Shown: piece by piece, positions 1 through 5,808 of the stretch
Position numbering within the stretch: the first letter of the stretch is position 1
Layout: every line of letters begins with the position of its first letter
DNA from: an uncultured Phascolarctobacterium sp.
Lineage (GTDB): Bacteria > Bacillota > Negativicutes > Acidaminococcales > Acidaminococcaceae
Reading direction: 5' to 3'
DNA: 6,398 bases
NCBI GenBank assembly: GCA_949287345.1
Contig: CASEGD010000131.1
Span: 1 to 6,398 of the forward strand
Position numbers and translations under genes: made by a program
Notes under the pieces: generated by a model
What the model was told of the DNA's origin: nothing
Databases searched by the model: none
What the model saw: only the letters and a program-made list of their open reading frames with translations

Positions 1-505
1 CGGTATTCCGTCCATCGTTTACGGCCTGTTCGGCATGCTGTTCTTTGTAACCTATTTAAAATGGAGCTATTCGCTGCTGGCAGGCTCCTGCACGGTGGCG
101 ATTATGATTCTGCCGCTGATTATGCGTACTACGGAAGAAGCATTAAAGGCTATTCCAGACAGCTACCGCGAAGGCAGCTATGGTTTGGGCGCAGGTAAGC
201 TGCGCACGGTATTTGCCATCGTTCTGCCGTCGGCAATCCCCGGTATTTTAGCAGGTGTAATCCTCGGCATCGGCCGTATCGTCGGTGAAACGGCGGCTTT
301 AATGTATACCTCCGGCACTGTTGCCGCGCTGCCGCACGATGTATTTTCGTCCGGCCGTACTTTGGCGGTACACATGTATGTACTTGCAAGCGAAGGCTTA
401 TTTATGAAACAGGCTTACGCGACGGCGGTAATTTTGGTTGTAATTGTTATTGCAATCAACGCTGTTTCTTCTTACATGGCACGTAAATTGATGAAAGGGA
501 ACTAA
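1..505 (+). CDS. pstA: Phosphate ABC transporter permease PstA, 3' part (5' end outside window)
   Basis: This is the C-terminal 167 residues of the PstA inner-membrane permease, which with PstC forms the channel of the high-affinity phosphate importer PstSCAB. The first complete codon is at base 2 and the frame is open to the window edge (visible start [11 protein letters not shown]), so the ATG at 35 is internal. The visible part has hydrophobic membrane segments. It also has the binding-protein-dependent permease EAA loop at about 137-214 ([11 protein letters not shown]...[10 protein letters not shown]), which docks on the ATPase, followed by the PstA-typical stretch [23 protein letters not shown] last membrane helix precedes a basic tail (ARKLMKGN). 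The stop at 503-505 shares one base with the pstB start, as expected in a pst operon; pstS and pstC are presumably upstream and out of view. The assignment is very secure. Confidence 0.95.
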   Translation, partial: GIPSIVYGLFGMLFFVTYLKWSYSLLAGSCTVAIMILPLIMRTTEEALKAIPDSYREGSYGLGAGKLRTVFAIVLPSAIPGILAGVILGIGRIVGETAALMYTSGTVAALPHDVFSSGRTLAVHMYVLASEGLFMKQAYATAVILVVIVIAINAVSSYMARKLMKGN

Positions 506-1260
506 TGATGGAAGATAAAATTACGATAGAAAACCTTGATTTGTATTACAGCGAATTTCACGCTTTGAAAGACATTAACATGCACATCAAAGAAAAGGAA
601 ATCACTGCCTTCATCGGCCCTTCCGGCTGCGGCAAATCAACGCTTCTGCGCTGCCTGAACCGCATGAACGATTTGGTTGAAGGCTGCCGCGTTACCGGCA
701 AGGTGCTGTTAAACGGCGACGATATTTACCTTAATGACGATGTAAACCTGCTGCGCAAACGCGTCGGCATGGTGTTCCAAAAGCCTAACCCGTTCCCGAT
801 GAGCGTGTATGACAACATCGCTTTCGGACCGAGAACTCACGGCATCCACAATAAAAGCAAGCTGGACGACATCGTTGAAGATTCGCTGCGCAAAGCGGCA
901 ATCTGGGACGAAGTTAAGGACCGCCTTGATAAAAGCGCGCTGGGCTTTTCCGGCGGCCAGCAGCAGCGTCTTTGCATCGCGCGTGCGCTGGCGGTGCAGC
1001 CCGAAGTGCTGTTAATGGACGAACCGACTTCCGCGCTCGACCCGATTTCCACTTTAAAAATTGAAGACCTTGCGGTAGAATTAAAACAGAATTATACTAT
1101 TGTTATAGTTACGCACAACATGCAGCAGGCTGTACGTATCTCGGACAAAACCGCATTCTTCCTTTTGGGCGAGGTTATCGAGTTTAACGATACCGAAACA
1201 TTGTTCAGCAATCCTAAAGAAAAACAAACCGAAGATTACATTACAGGGAGGTTCGGCTGA
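505..1260 (+). CDS. pstB: Phosphate ABC transporter ATP-binding protein PstB
   Basis: This is the cytoplasmic ATPase that powers phosphate import through PstC/PstA. It has 251 residues from the first ATG, the usual PstB length. All ABC motifs are intact: Walker [10 protein letters not shown] at residues 38-46, Q-loop with Q92 in the PstB-typical [14 protein letters not shown], signature FSGGQQQR at 148-155, Walker [14 protein letters not shown] at 168-180, and H-loop H204 in THNMQQA. The signature starts with Phe where Leu is usual, a mild variant. The start is a tandem ATGATG (505 and 508). The first overlaps the pstA stop as TAATG and the second gives 250 residues; the ribosome site is AAAGGGA at 494-500, and spacing does not clearly favour either. 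The stop (1258-1260) overlaps the phoU start as TGATG, so expression should be coupled on both sides. Confidence 0.96.
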   Translation: MMEDKITIENLDLYYSEFHALKDINMHIKEKEITAFIGPSGCGKSTLLRCLNRMNDLVEGCRVTGKVLLNGDDIYLNDDVNLLRKRVGMVFQKPNPFPMSVYDNIAFGPRTHGIHNKSKLDDIVEDSLRKAAIWDEVKDRLDKSALGFSGGQQQRLCIARALAVQPEVLLMDEPTSALDPISTLKIEDLAVELKQNYTIVIVTHNMQQAVRISDKTAFFLLGEVIEFNDTETLFSNPKEKQTEDYITGRFG

Positions 1261-1940
1261 TGGTACGAAGCAGATTTATGGCCCAGATGGAGCAGCTCAA
1301 CACCGAGCTTATCGTTATGGGCACCTTGTGCGAAAACGCTCTGGAAAAAGTTGCCAATGCGCTTGATAACCCGACGGACGAAGTATCGAGGGATATTATA
1401 ATTTTAAGCAAAAAGACAGAGGAAAAAGAAAGGGAACTGGAGAATATCTGCATTAACCTTTTGCTGAAACAGCAGCCGGTTGCTTCCGACCTGCGCCAGA
1501 TTTCCTCAGCTTTAAAAATTGTAACCGACATGCGCCGTATCGGCGAGGTTGCCGGCAATATTGCCGAAATTTTAAGCCAGGATACCATAAGAATGGATTA
1601 CGATACTTCCATCCTTAAACAGATGGCTGCCGTAACCAAAAAGATGGTGTCCAATACGCTGGATGCTTTTGTGAAAAATGACATCCGCACGGCGCAGCAG
1701 GTTGAACGCGACGACGACCAGGTTGACGAGTTGTTCGCCCAGGCAAAGCGCGAGCTTATCCAAATTATCCGCAATAGCCAGGACAGCGGCGAGCAGGCTA
1801 TAGACTACCTGATGATTGCCAAATATTTTGAAAAAGTTGGCGATCATGCCGTAAACATTTCCCAATGGGTATTGTTTATGATAACCGGAACACTCGAGGA
1901 GGACAAGGTACATGATATTTTGCGTGGAGGACGATCCTAA
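1260..1940 (+). CDS. phoU: Phosphate transport system regulatory protein PhoU
   Basis: PhoU is a cytoplasmic all-helical protein that restrains the Pst transporter and, with PstB, signals phosphate sufficiency to the PhoR-type kinase. The 226 residues match the normal family length and show its two-repeat design. Repeat one carries TDMRRIGEVAGNIAE around residues 89-103. Repeat two carries AKYFEKVGDHAVNIS around 187-201. These are the paired D/E-rich metal-binding helices of the family. The ATG at 1260 lies 8 nt after GGGAGG (1246-1251) and overlaps the pstB stop by one base. The last 29 bases overlap the next gene, so the C-terminal residues (about DILRGGRS) are encoded by DNA shared with the response regulator start. 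Placement between pstB and the two-component genes fits its role as the link between transport and signalling. Confidence 0.95.
   Translation: MVRSRFMAQMEQLNTELIVMGTLCENALEKVANALDNPTDEVSRDIIILSKKTEEKERELENICINLLLKQQPVASDLRQISSALKIVTDMRRIGEVAGNIAEILSQDTIRMDYDTSILKQMAAVTKKMVSNTLDAFVKNDIRTAQQVERDDDQVDELFAQAKRELIQIIRNSQDSGEQAIDYLMIAKYFEKVGDHAVNISQWVLFMITGTLEEDKVHDILRGGRS
1896..1902 (+). promoter_or_regulatory. Shine-Dalgarno of the response regulator, inside phoU
   Basis: GAGGAGG is a near-perfect anti-SD match 9 nt upstream of the ATG at 1912. It lies wholly within the phoU reading frame, where it encodes part of the LEED stretch near the C-terminus. It supports the 1912 start and therefore a real 29-nt gene overlap. 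Confidence 0.8.
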
Positions 1941-2592
1941 TATCCGCGAACTGGAAGTTTATACGTTAAAGTCTACGGGGTTCCCGGCCATCGGGCTGGA
2001 AACCAGCGAAGACCTTTTTAAGGCATTGGAAACCGTTATGCCCCAGCTGATTATCCTTGACATCATGCTGCCGGGCGACGACGGCATGGCAGTGCTTAAA
2101 CGTCTGCGCCGTGACAAGCGCACTGCGGACATCCCTGTTATTATGGCTACGGCCAAAGGTTCGGAGTTCGACAAGGTAATGGGGCTTGACAGCGGTGCAG
2201 ATGATTATATTGCCAAACCCTTCGGTATGATGGAAATGGTATCGCGCGTTAAAGCGGTGCTGCGCCGTTATATCAAAGAAGATAAATCCAACGAATTAAC
2301 CACCGGCGCGATTAAAATGGATATTGCGCGCCACATGGTTTTTGTTGACGGCGAAGAAATTGTGCTGACCTACAAGGAATTTGAAGTGCTGCACAAAATG
2401 ATTGAACGCCCGGGGCAGGTATTTACCCGTGAACAGCTCCTGACCGATATCTGGGGCTACGATTTTGCCGGTGAAACCCGTACCGTCGATGTCCACATCC
2501 GCACGCTGCGTCAAAAACTCGGCTCTGCCGGTACGGTGATTGAAACCGTGCGCGGCGTTGGCTACCGCATAGGTGCTGAACATGAAAAATAA
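1912..2592 (+). CDS. PhoB/PhoP-type response regulator (OmpR family)
   Basis: This is a DNA-binding response regulator predicted to control phosphate-starvation genes, the partner of the kinase that follows. It has 226 residues. The receiver domain (about 1-120) has acidic pocket E6/D7/D8, phospho-acceptor D50 in LIILDIMLPGDDG, conserved T80, and K102 in the DYIAKPF motif. The OmpR-type winged helix (about 128-222) carries LTYKEFEVL, the recognition region TVDVHIRTLRQKLG, and the final RGVGYRI wing. The start is fixed by GAGGAGG 9 nt upstream. The gene overlaps phoU by 29 nt and the kinase by 11 nt. OmpR-family members cannot be separated by motif alone. The call as PhoB/PhoP rests on its place between phoU and a PhoR-like kinase, which is strong context; the symbol differs between lineages, so it is left blank. 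Confidence 0.92.
   Translation: MIFCVEDDPNIRELEVYTLKSTGFPAIGLETSEDLFKALETVMPQLIILDIMLPGDDGMAVLKRLRRDKRTADIPVIMATAKGSEFDKVMGLDSGADDYIAKPFGMMEMVSRVKAVLRRYIKEDKSNELTTGAIKMDIARHMVFVDGEEIVLTYKEFEVLHKMIERPGQVFTREQLLTDIWGYDFAGETRTVDVHIRTLRQKLGSAGTVIETVRGVGYRIGAEHEK
2571..2575 (+). promoter_or_regulatory. Shine-Dalgarno deciding the kinase start
   Basis: AGGTG sits 6 nt before the ATG at 2582. An in-frame GTG at 2573 is part of this very site and so cannot be a well-placed start. This favours the ATG, beginning MKNKIFRALV, over a start three codons earlier. Confidence 0.6.
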
Positions 2593-4180
2593 AATTTTCC
2601 GTGCGCTGGTAGCACTTGCCGCAATGGCAGTGCTGCTGGCTTCTCTTTTAATTACATTTGTGGGGCTGGCAAGCGGCGGCGATGACTATTTAAATAAAAT
2701 TGCTGCCGAAAACACCGGCGATGTGCGCGTTACGCTGATTGACAGCGATGGCACGGTTCTGTTTGATAATCAGGCCGAAGCCAGAACGCTGGAGAACCAT
2801 GCCATGCGCCAGGAAGTAATGGAAGCCATTGCCAACGGTTCCGGCGAGGAAGAACGCTTCAGCGATACGCTTGACAAGACCACCTATTATTATGCCGTGC
2901 GGCTTGAAGACGGTAAAATCCTGCGTCTGGCGCGCACCATTGACAGCATTTACAAATCGGTAATGCAGATGACGCCGTTTATGCTGGGCATTGTTATTTT
3001 TGTAGCGGCGCTGGCAAGCGTTGTCGCCCGCAGGCTGACCAAAAACCTTGTGCGTCCGCTGGACGACGTAAACCTTGACGAACCGCTGGACAACGATACC
3101 TATGACGAATTGGCGCCGTTTTTGACGCGCATTGCGAAACAAAAGCGCCAGCTGAGCAAAAACCTTGCCAAACTGCGCAGCAAACAGGAAGAACTTACAA
3201 TTATTACCAACAACATGAACGAAGGCATGGTTTTGCTGAACGGGCATCAGAACGTGCTTTTCATCAACGAAAGTGCCGCTAAAATTTTTGGCTTTGACGC
3301 TAAAGATGTTATCGGCAAAAATATTTTAACCGTTGACCGCGCGCAGGAGGTGCAGGACCTTTTGCAGAAAGTCGCCGCCGCAGGTTCGGGCGAAGGGCTT
3401 TACGAAAAGGATAAACGCTTTTATCAGCTTTCGGGCAGCAGCGTTAACGGCAGCGGAAGCGTAATTTTAATTTACGACGTTACCGAAAAAATGGCGGCCG
3501 AGCAGATGCGCCGCGAGTTTAGCGCCAACGTGTCGCACGAACTGAAAACGCCGCTGCAATCCATCCTTGGCTATGCGGAAATTATGAAAAATGGGCTTGT
3601 TAAGGATGAGGACAAGCAGCGTTTTCTGGAACGCATCCACGCCGAAGCGGAAAACATGATTGAGCTGATTCAGCAGATTATGGAGCTTTCGCGGCTGGAT
3701 GAAAACAAATCGGTTGGCGATTTTGTTGACGTTGACCTTTACGCCATGGCGCAGAACATTGCCGCGCGCTTAAAATACAAGGCTGATAAACGCGGCATCA
3801 CGCTTGATGTTGCGGGCGGTAGTGCCGTTGTCTGCGGCGTGCAGTCCGTTTTGAGCGAAGTGGTATACAACCTTGTCGATAACGCCATTAAGTACAACAA
3901 GGATAACGGCAGTGTCAGCGTAAAAGTTACGGACGGCGCGGACGAAGTAACCGTCAGCGTAAGTGATACCGGTATCGGCATCGGTGCGGCAGACCGTGAG
4001 CGTGTTTTTGAACGCTTTTACCGTGCGGATAAGAGCCACAACAAGGAAACCGGCGGCACCGGACTTGGGCTTTCCATTGTTAAACACGGCGTGCTTTACC
4101 ACAAAGGCCGCGTTGATTTGGAGAGCGAGCTGGGCAAAGGTACAACCATAACCATTGTGCTGCCCAAAAAGAAACAATAA
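2582..4180 (+). CDS. phoR: PhoR-type membrane sensor histidine kinase with PAS domain
   Basis: This is a phosphate-responsive sensor kinase of 532 residues. A basic N-terminus precedes TM1 (about 7-29), then an extracytoplasmic sensor domain of about 100 residues (30-131) and TM2 (about 133-149). The linker at 150-205 (DELAPFLTRIAKQKRQL) is charged and looks helical, where a HAMP would be expected but is not obvious. A PAS domain spans about 206-300 (NNMNEGMVLLN, VLFINESAAKIFG, LIYDVTE). The HisKA dimerisation helix carries H319 in FSANVSHELKTPLQSILG. The HATPase_c domain has N-box N430-N434, G1 DTGIGIG (462-468), F-box FERFYRADKSH and G2 GGTGLGLSIV (491-500). All catalytic motifs are intact. 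It overlaps the regulator by 11 nt and is last in the operon. PhoU and PstB next door support phosphate as the signal; kinase motifs alone would not. Confidence 0.92.
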   Translation: MKNKIFRALVALAAMAVLLASLLITFVGLASGGDDYLNKIAAENTGDVRVTLIDSDGTVLFDNQAEARTLENHAMRQEVMEAIANGSGEEERFSDTLDKTTYYYAVRLEDGKILRLARTIDSIYKSVMQMTPFMLGIVIFVAALASVVARRLTKNLVRPLDDVNLDEPLDNDTYDELAPFLTRIAKQKRQLSKNLAKLRSKQEELTIITNNMNEGMVLLNGHQNVLFINESAAKIFGFDAKDVIGKNILTVDRAQEVQDLLQKVAAAGSGEGLYEKDKRFYQLSGSSVNGSGSVILIYDVTEKMAAEQMRREFSANVSHELKTPLQSILGYAEIMKNGLVKDEDKQRFLERIHAEAENMIELIQQIMELSRLDENKSVGDFVDVDLYAMAQNIAARLKYKADKRGITLDVAGGSAVVCGVQSVLSEVVYNLVDNAIKYNKDNGSVSVKVTDGADEVTVSVSDTGIGIGAADRERVFERFYRADKSHNKETGGTGLGLSIVKHGVLYHKGRVDLESELGKGTTITIVLPKKKQ

Positions 4181-4217
4181 CTCAATACCCTTACGATAAA
4201 TTCTACTGTTTTTATTT

Positions 4218-4247
4218 GCGCCTGCATTTGCCGGGCGCTTTTCTTTT
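4218..4247 (+). terminator. Intrinsic terminator of the pst-pho operon
   Basis: GCGCCTG (4218-4224) pairs with CGGGCGC (4232-4238) around a 7-nt loop, giving seven pairs with one G-U. The T-run TTTTCTTTT follows at 4239-4247. It begins 37 nt after the kinase stop. The minus strand lacks a T-run after the hairpin, so it should act only on + strand transcription. Confidence 0.88.
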
Positions 4248-4250
4248 AGG

Positions 4251-4280
4251 TTGACAATTAAACCCATTGTTGTATATAAT
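4251..4280 (+). promoter_or_regulatory. SigA/sigma-70 promoter of the lipoprotein gene
   Basis: A perfect -35 TTGACA (4251-4256) and a perfect -10 TATAAT (4275-4280) are separated by 18 bp, with TG at 4271-4272. Transcription should begin near 4286-4288, about 25-30 nt before the coding start. The -35 begins three bases after the preceding terminator's T-run. I saw no convincing tandem Pho-box (TTAACA-like direct repeats) here, so the sequence suggests constitutive expression. Confidence 0.85.
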
Positions 4281-4300
4281 TTTGTGGTAGTTAAAATAAT

Positions 4301-4305
4301 GGAGG
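4301..4305 (+). promoter_or_regulatory. Shine-Dalgarno deciding a GTG start
   Basis: GGAGG lies 8 nt before the GTG at 4314. It is the only strong ribosome site here. An in-frame TTG at 4251 coincides with the promoter -35 and lies upstream of the predicted transcript start, so the longer reading is rejected. Confidence 0.85.
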
Positions 4306-4313
4306 TATTTCCC

Positions 4314-4949
4314 GTGAAAAGAATTTTAGTTATTTTAAGCGTGATGGTAATGCTGGTTGCCTGCTCCGCGCAGATTGCCGGTGCGGAGAAAGTTAAATGG
4401 CAGGCGCCCGATTTTAAATTTGGCGCAGTAACCGCCGTTGAAGTTGAAAGCATCAACATGCACCAGCCGACTTATGATAATTTTGTTACCGAAAACGGCG
4501 CTGAAAGCAAGGTTGAAATCGCTTTGATGGAAGCCTTTGCCAAAGAAAAAGTGCAGTTTACCGCTCCTATCGAAGGTGAAACCGTAAGCAGTACTACCGT
4601 TGACCCTTCCAAAGCATTAAAAATAATTGTTAACGTATATGCGCTGGGCAGCCAGTGGGAATGGCAGGAGCCTTACACCGAAACCCGCCACGTTACCCGC
4701 CAGACTTCCGTTGTTGACGACAAAGGCCATGTAACCAAAGTTTCTATCCCTGATACCGAAACCGTCAACCATCCGCGCAAAAAAATCTATGCCGCCCGCG
4801 CTGAAATTGAGTTTGTTGTTAAAACCCCCGACGGCAGCCGCGTTGTGTACACCATTAATGACAGCCGCGACAACTACGACACTACCGATACCAGCGGCAT
4901 GCTGAAACGCATTACCCACGAATTTGCCGAAGCAATCACCGAAGATTAA
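4314..4949 (+). CDS. Putative exported lipoprotein of unknown function
   Basis: I do not recognise the family. From the GTG start the protein has 211 residues. MKRILVILSVMVMLVAC is a basic n-region plus hydrophobic core ending in a lipobox (LVAC, Cys17), with Ser at +2, so a lipid-anchored envelope protein is likely. Cleavage by signal peptidase I after IAGA (21-24) is an alternative. The mature part alternates predicted strands with an early helix (KVEIALMEAFAKE, 66-78). It has an aromatic segment SQWEWQEPY (113-121), a charged hairpin-like region TRHVTRQTSVVDDKGHVTK (124-142), a strand pair AEIEFVVKTPDGSRVVYT (163-180) and a C-terminal helix. The order of strands and helices is loosely reminiscent of small lipoproteins of the DUF4136/CsgG-like type, a weak inference. 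It has its own promoter and sits between terminated units, so the neighbours say little about its role. Confidence 0.85.
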   Translation: MKRILVILSVMVMLVACSAQIAGAEKVKWQAPDFKFGAVTAVEVESINMHQPTYDNFVTENGAESKVEIALMEAFAKEKVQFTAPIEGETVSSTTVDPSKALKIIVNVYALGSQWEWQEPYTETRHVTRQTSVVDDKGHVTKVSIPDTETVNHPRKKIYAARAEIEFVVKTPDGSRVVYTINDSRDNYDTTDTSGMLKRITHEFAEAITED

Positions 4950-4955
4950 AAAACA

Positions 4956-4972
4956 TTTGCCAAAACGGCAAA
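4956..4972 (+). repeat. Perfect 6-5-6 inverted repeat over the que promoter
   Basis: TTTGCC (4956-4961) and GGCAAA (4967-4972) flank AAAAC. The repeat begins seven bases after the lipoprotein stop and covers the -35 and the first part of the spacer of the next promoter. It could be a weak terminator for the lipoprotein gene, but the following sequence (ATTTGGTT) is a poor T-run. It could also be a repressor site, or it may be chance. Confidence 0.5.
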
Positions 4973-4985
4973 ATTTGGTTATACT
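4957..4985 (+). promoter_or_regulatory. SigA/sigma-70 promoter of the queuosine operon
   Basis: -35 TTGCCA (4957-4962) and -10 TATACT (4980-4985) are separated by an ideal 17 bp. Transcription would start near 4991-4993, about a dozen bases before the riboswitch stem P1. A second A/T box, TATATT (4985-4990), has poorer spacing (22 bp). Confidence 0.75.
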
Positions 4986-5002
4986 ATATTAGTAACTTAA
5001 CA

Positions 5003-5045
5003 ACAGACTGTTCGGAACCATCCAGTCTATAAACAAAACTACGGG
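5003..5045 (+). ncRNA. preQ1-I riboswitch aptamer
   Basis: Stem P1 is AGACTG (5005-5010) with CAGTCT (5023-5028), six perfect pairs. It encloses a 12-nt loop that begins TTC and ends in C (5011-5022), followed directly by the A-rich tail ATAAACAAAACTA (5029-5041). Stem, loop beginning with UUC, C just before the 3' strand, and tail ending in AAAAC match the class-I preQ1 aptamer; the loop is as long as that of B. subtilis queC. Pseudoknot P2 probably uses loop bases 5013-5015 with tail bases such as C5039 and G5043, but I cannot fix every pair. It binds the queuosine precursor preQ1 and lies directly upstream of queC, the expected target. Confidence 0.9.
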
Positions 5046-5047
5046 CG

Positions 5048-5066
5048 ATTGCCGCTTGGCGGCAGT
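5048..5066 (+). other. Additional GC-rich hairpin in the riboswitch leader
   Basis: ATTGCCGC (5048-5055) pairs with GCGGCAGT (5059-5066) around a 3-nt loop, eight pairs including one G-U. It lies between aptamer and terminator and has no T-run, so it is not itself a terminator. Its role is unknown: a pause or spacer hairpin, or a way to bring the P1 strand near the terminator arm. Confidence 0.6.
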
Positions 5067-5080
5067 TATATTGTTATGCA

Positions 5081-5112
5081 ATCCGTCTGTAGCCAGGCGG
5101 ATTTTTTATTTT
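5081..5112 (+). terminator. Riboswitch-controlled intrinsic terminator
   Basis: ATCCGTCTG (5081-5089) pairs with CAGGCGGAT (5094-5102) around TAGC, nine pairs with one G-U, followed by a T-rich run to 5112. It ends just before the queC ribosome site. A terminator this close to the start codon in a leader with an aptamer indicates transcriptional attenuation. GTCTGT (5085-5090) can also pair perfectly with ACAGAC (5003-5008) of aptamer stem P1, which would be the antiterminator. Confidence 0.88.
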
Positions 5113-5114
5113 AC

Positions 5115-5119
5115 GGAGG
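5115..5119 (+). promoter_or_regulatory. Shine-Dalgarno deciding the queC start
   Basis: GGAGG is 2 nt from the ATG at 5122 and 5 nt from the ATG at 5125 in a tandem ATGATG. The spacing favours the second, giving the usual QueC opening MKALVLLSGG. An in-frame TTG at 5056 lies in the leader hairpin and would run through the terminator, so it is rejected. Confidence 0.75.
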
Positions 5120-5124
5120 CTATG

Positions 5125-5805
5125 ATGAAAGCACTGGTACTTTTAAGCGGCGGCGTGGACAGCAGCACCTGCCTGGCGCTGGCTAAAGAAAAATATAAAG
5201 ATGTTGTGGCACTGGCGCTGTACTACGGGCAGAAGCACAGCAAAGAGCTGGCGGCGGCAGAGCAGATAGCGGCGCATTACAACGTGCAGCTTTTAAAGCT
5301 GGATTTAACGCCGGTGTTTGCGTTCAGCAACTGCTCGCTCTTAAAGCAGTCAACGGAAGAAATACCGCAAAAATCCTACGCCGAACAGCTTGAAAGCAGG
5401 CACGGTGAAGCGGTAACAACTTATGTGCCGTTCCGCAACGGCGTATTTTTAAGCGTAGCGGCAAGCATCGCGCTGGCGCAAAATTGCAGTGTGGTTTATT
5501 ACGGCGCGCACGCCGATGACGCTGCGGGCAGTGCTTACCCCGATTGCAGCGACGACTTTAACAACAAAACGAACGAAGGCATTTACATTGGCAGCGGGCG
5601 CAAAGTGCAGCTTGTTGCACCGTTTGTAAAAATGACGAAGATGGACATTGTGGCGCTGGGTTTACAGCTTGGCGTGCCGTATGAACTGACATGGAGCTGC
5701 TACTGCGGCGGCGAAAAACCGTGCGGCAAATGCGGAACCTGCATCGACAGAAAAGCGGCTTTTGCGGCTAACGGCGCAAGCGACCCGCTGGAATATGAGG
5801 AGTAA
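5125..5805 (+). CDS. queC: 7-cyano-7-deazaguanine (preQ0) synthase QueC
   Basis: QueC uses ATP and ammonia to convert 7-carboxy-7-deazaguanine to preQ0, a cytoplasmic step toward the tRNA base queuosine. It has 226 residues, the normal length. The N-type ATP pyrophosphatase P-loop SGGVDSS is at 8-14. Family blocks VPFRN (101-105) and GAHADDAAGSAYPDC (127-141) follow. The C-terminal zinc site has C192, C200, C203 and C206 (C-x7-C-x2-C-x2-C). An additional Cys at 194 (SCYCGG) sits where many homologues have a charged or other residue. The start is the second ATG of a tandem pair; the first, at 5122, would add one Met. The gene is led by the preQ1 riboswitch and followed at once by queT, so it is the first gene of a feedback-controlled operon. 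queD and queE are not in view. Confidence 0.95.
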   Translation: MKALVLLSGGVDSSTCLALAKEKYKDVVALALYYGQKHSKELAAAEQIAAHYNVQLLKLDLTPVFAFSNCSLLKQSTEEIPQKSYAEQLESRHGEAVTTYVPFRNGVFLSVAASIALAQNCSVVYYGAHADDAAGSAYPDCSDDFNNKTNEGIYIGSGRKVQLVAPFVKMTKMDIVALGLQLGVPYELTWSCYCGGEKPCGKCGTCIDRKAAFAANGASDPLEYEE

Positions 5806-5808
5806 ATG

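Noticed and set aside
2690..3247. 185-codon minus-strand open frame inside the kinase gene
   Set aside because: It is fully antisense to the intact PhoR-type kinase, with no ribosome site or domain seen; its codon pattern reflects the + strand gene.
4251..4280. Possible Pho-box upstream of the lipoprotein gene
   Set aside because: I looked for tandem TTAACA-like repeats at regular spacing. Only the -35 itself resembles the unit, so membership in the Pho regulon is not supported.
4251..4313. Longer lipoprotein start at TTG 4251
   Set aside because: That TTG is the first bases of the -35 box and lies upstream of the predicted transcript start; the GTG at 4314 has GGAGG 8 nt upstream and gives a proper signal peptide.
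3770..4459. 229-codon minus-strand open frame across the kinase 3' end, the terminator and the lipoprotein start
   Set aside because: It is antisense to two well-supported genes, crosses a terminator and a promoter, has no recognisable motif and is low-complexity in composition; it is a shadow of GC-biased coding.
5056..5124. Longer QueC start at TTG 5056
   Set aside because: It would translate through the riboswitch hairpin and terminator and lacks a Shine-Dalgarno; family N-termini begin at MKALVLLSGG.
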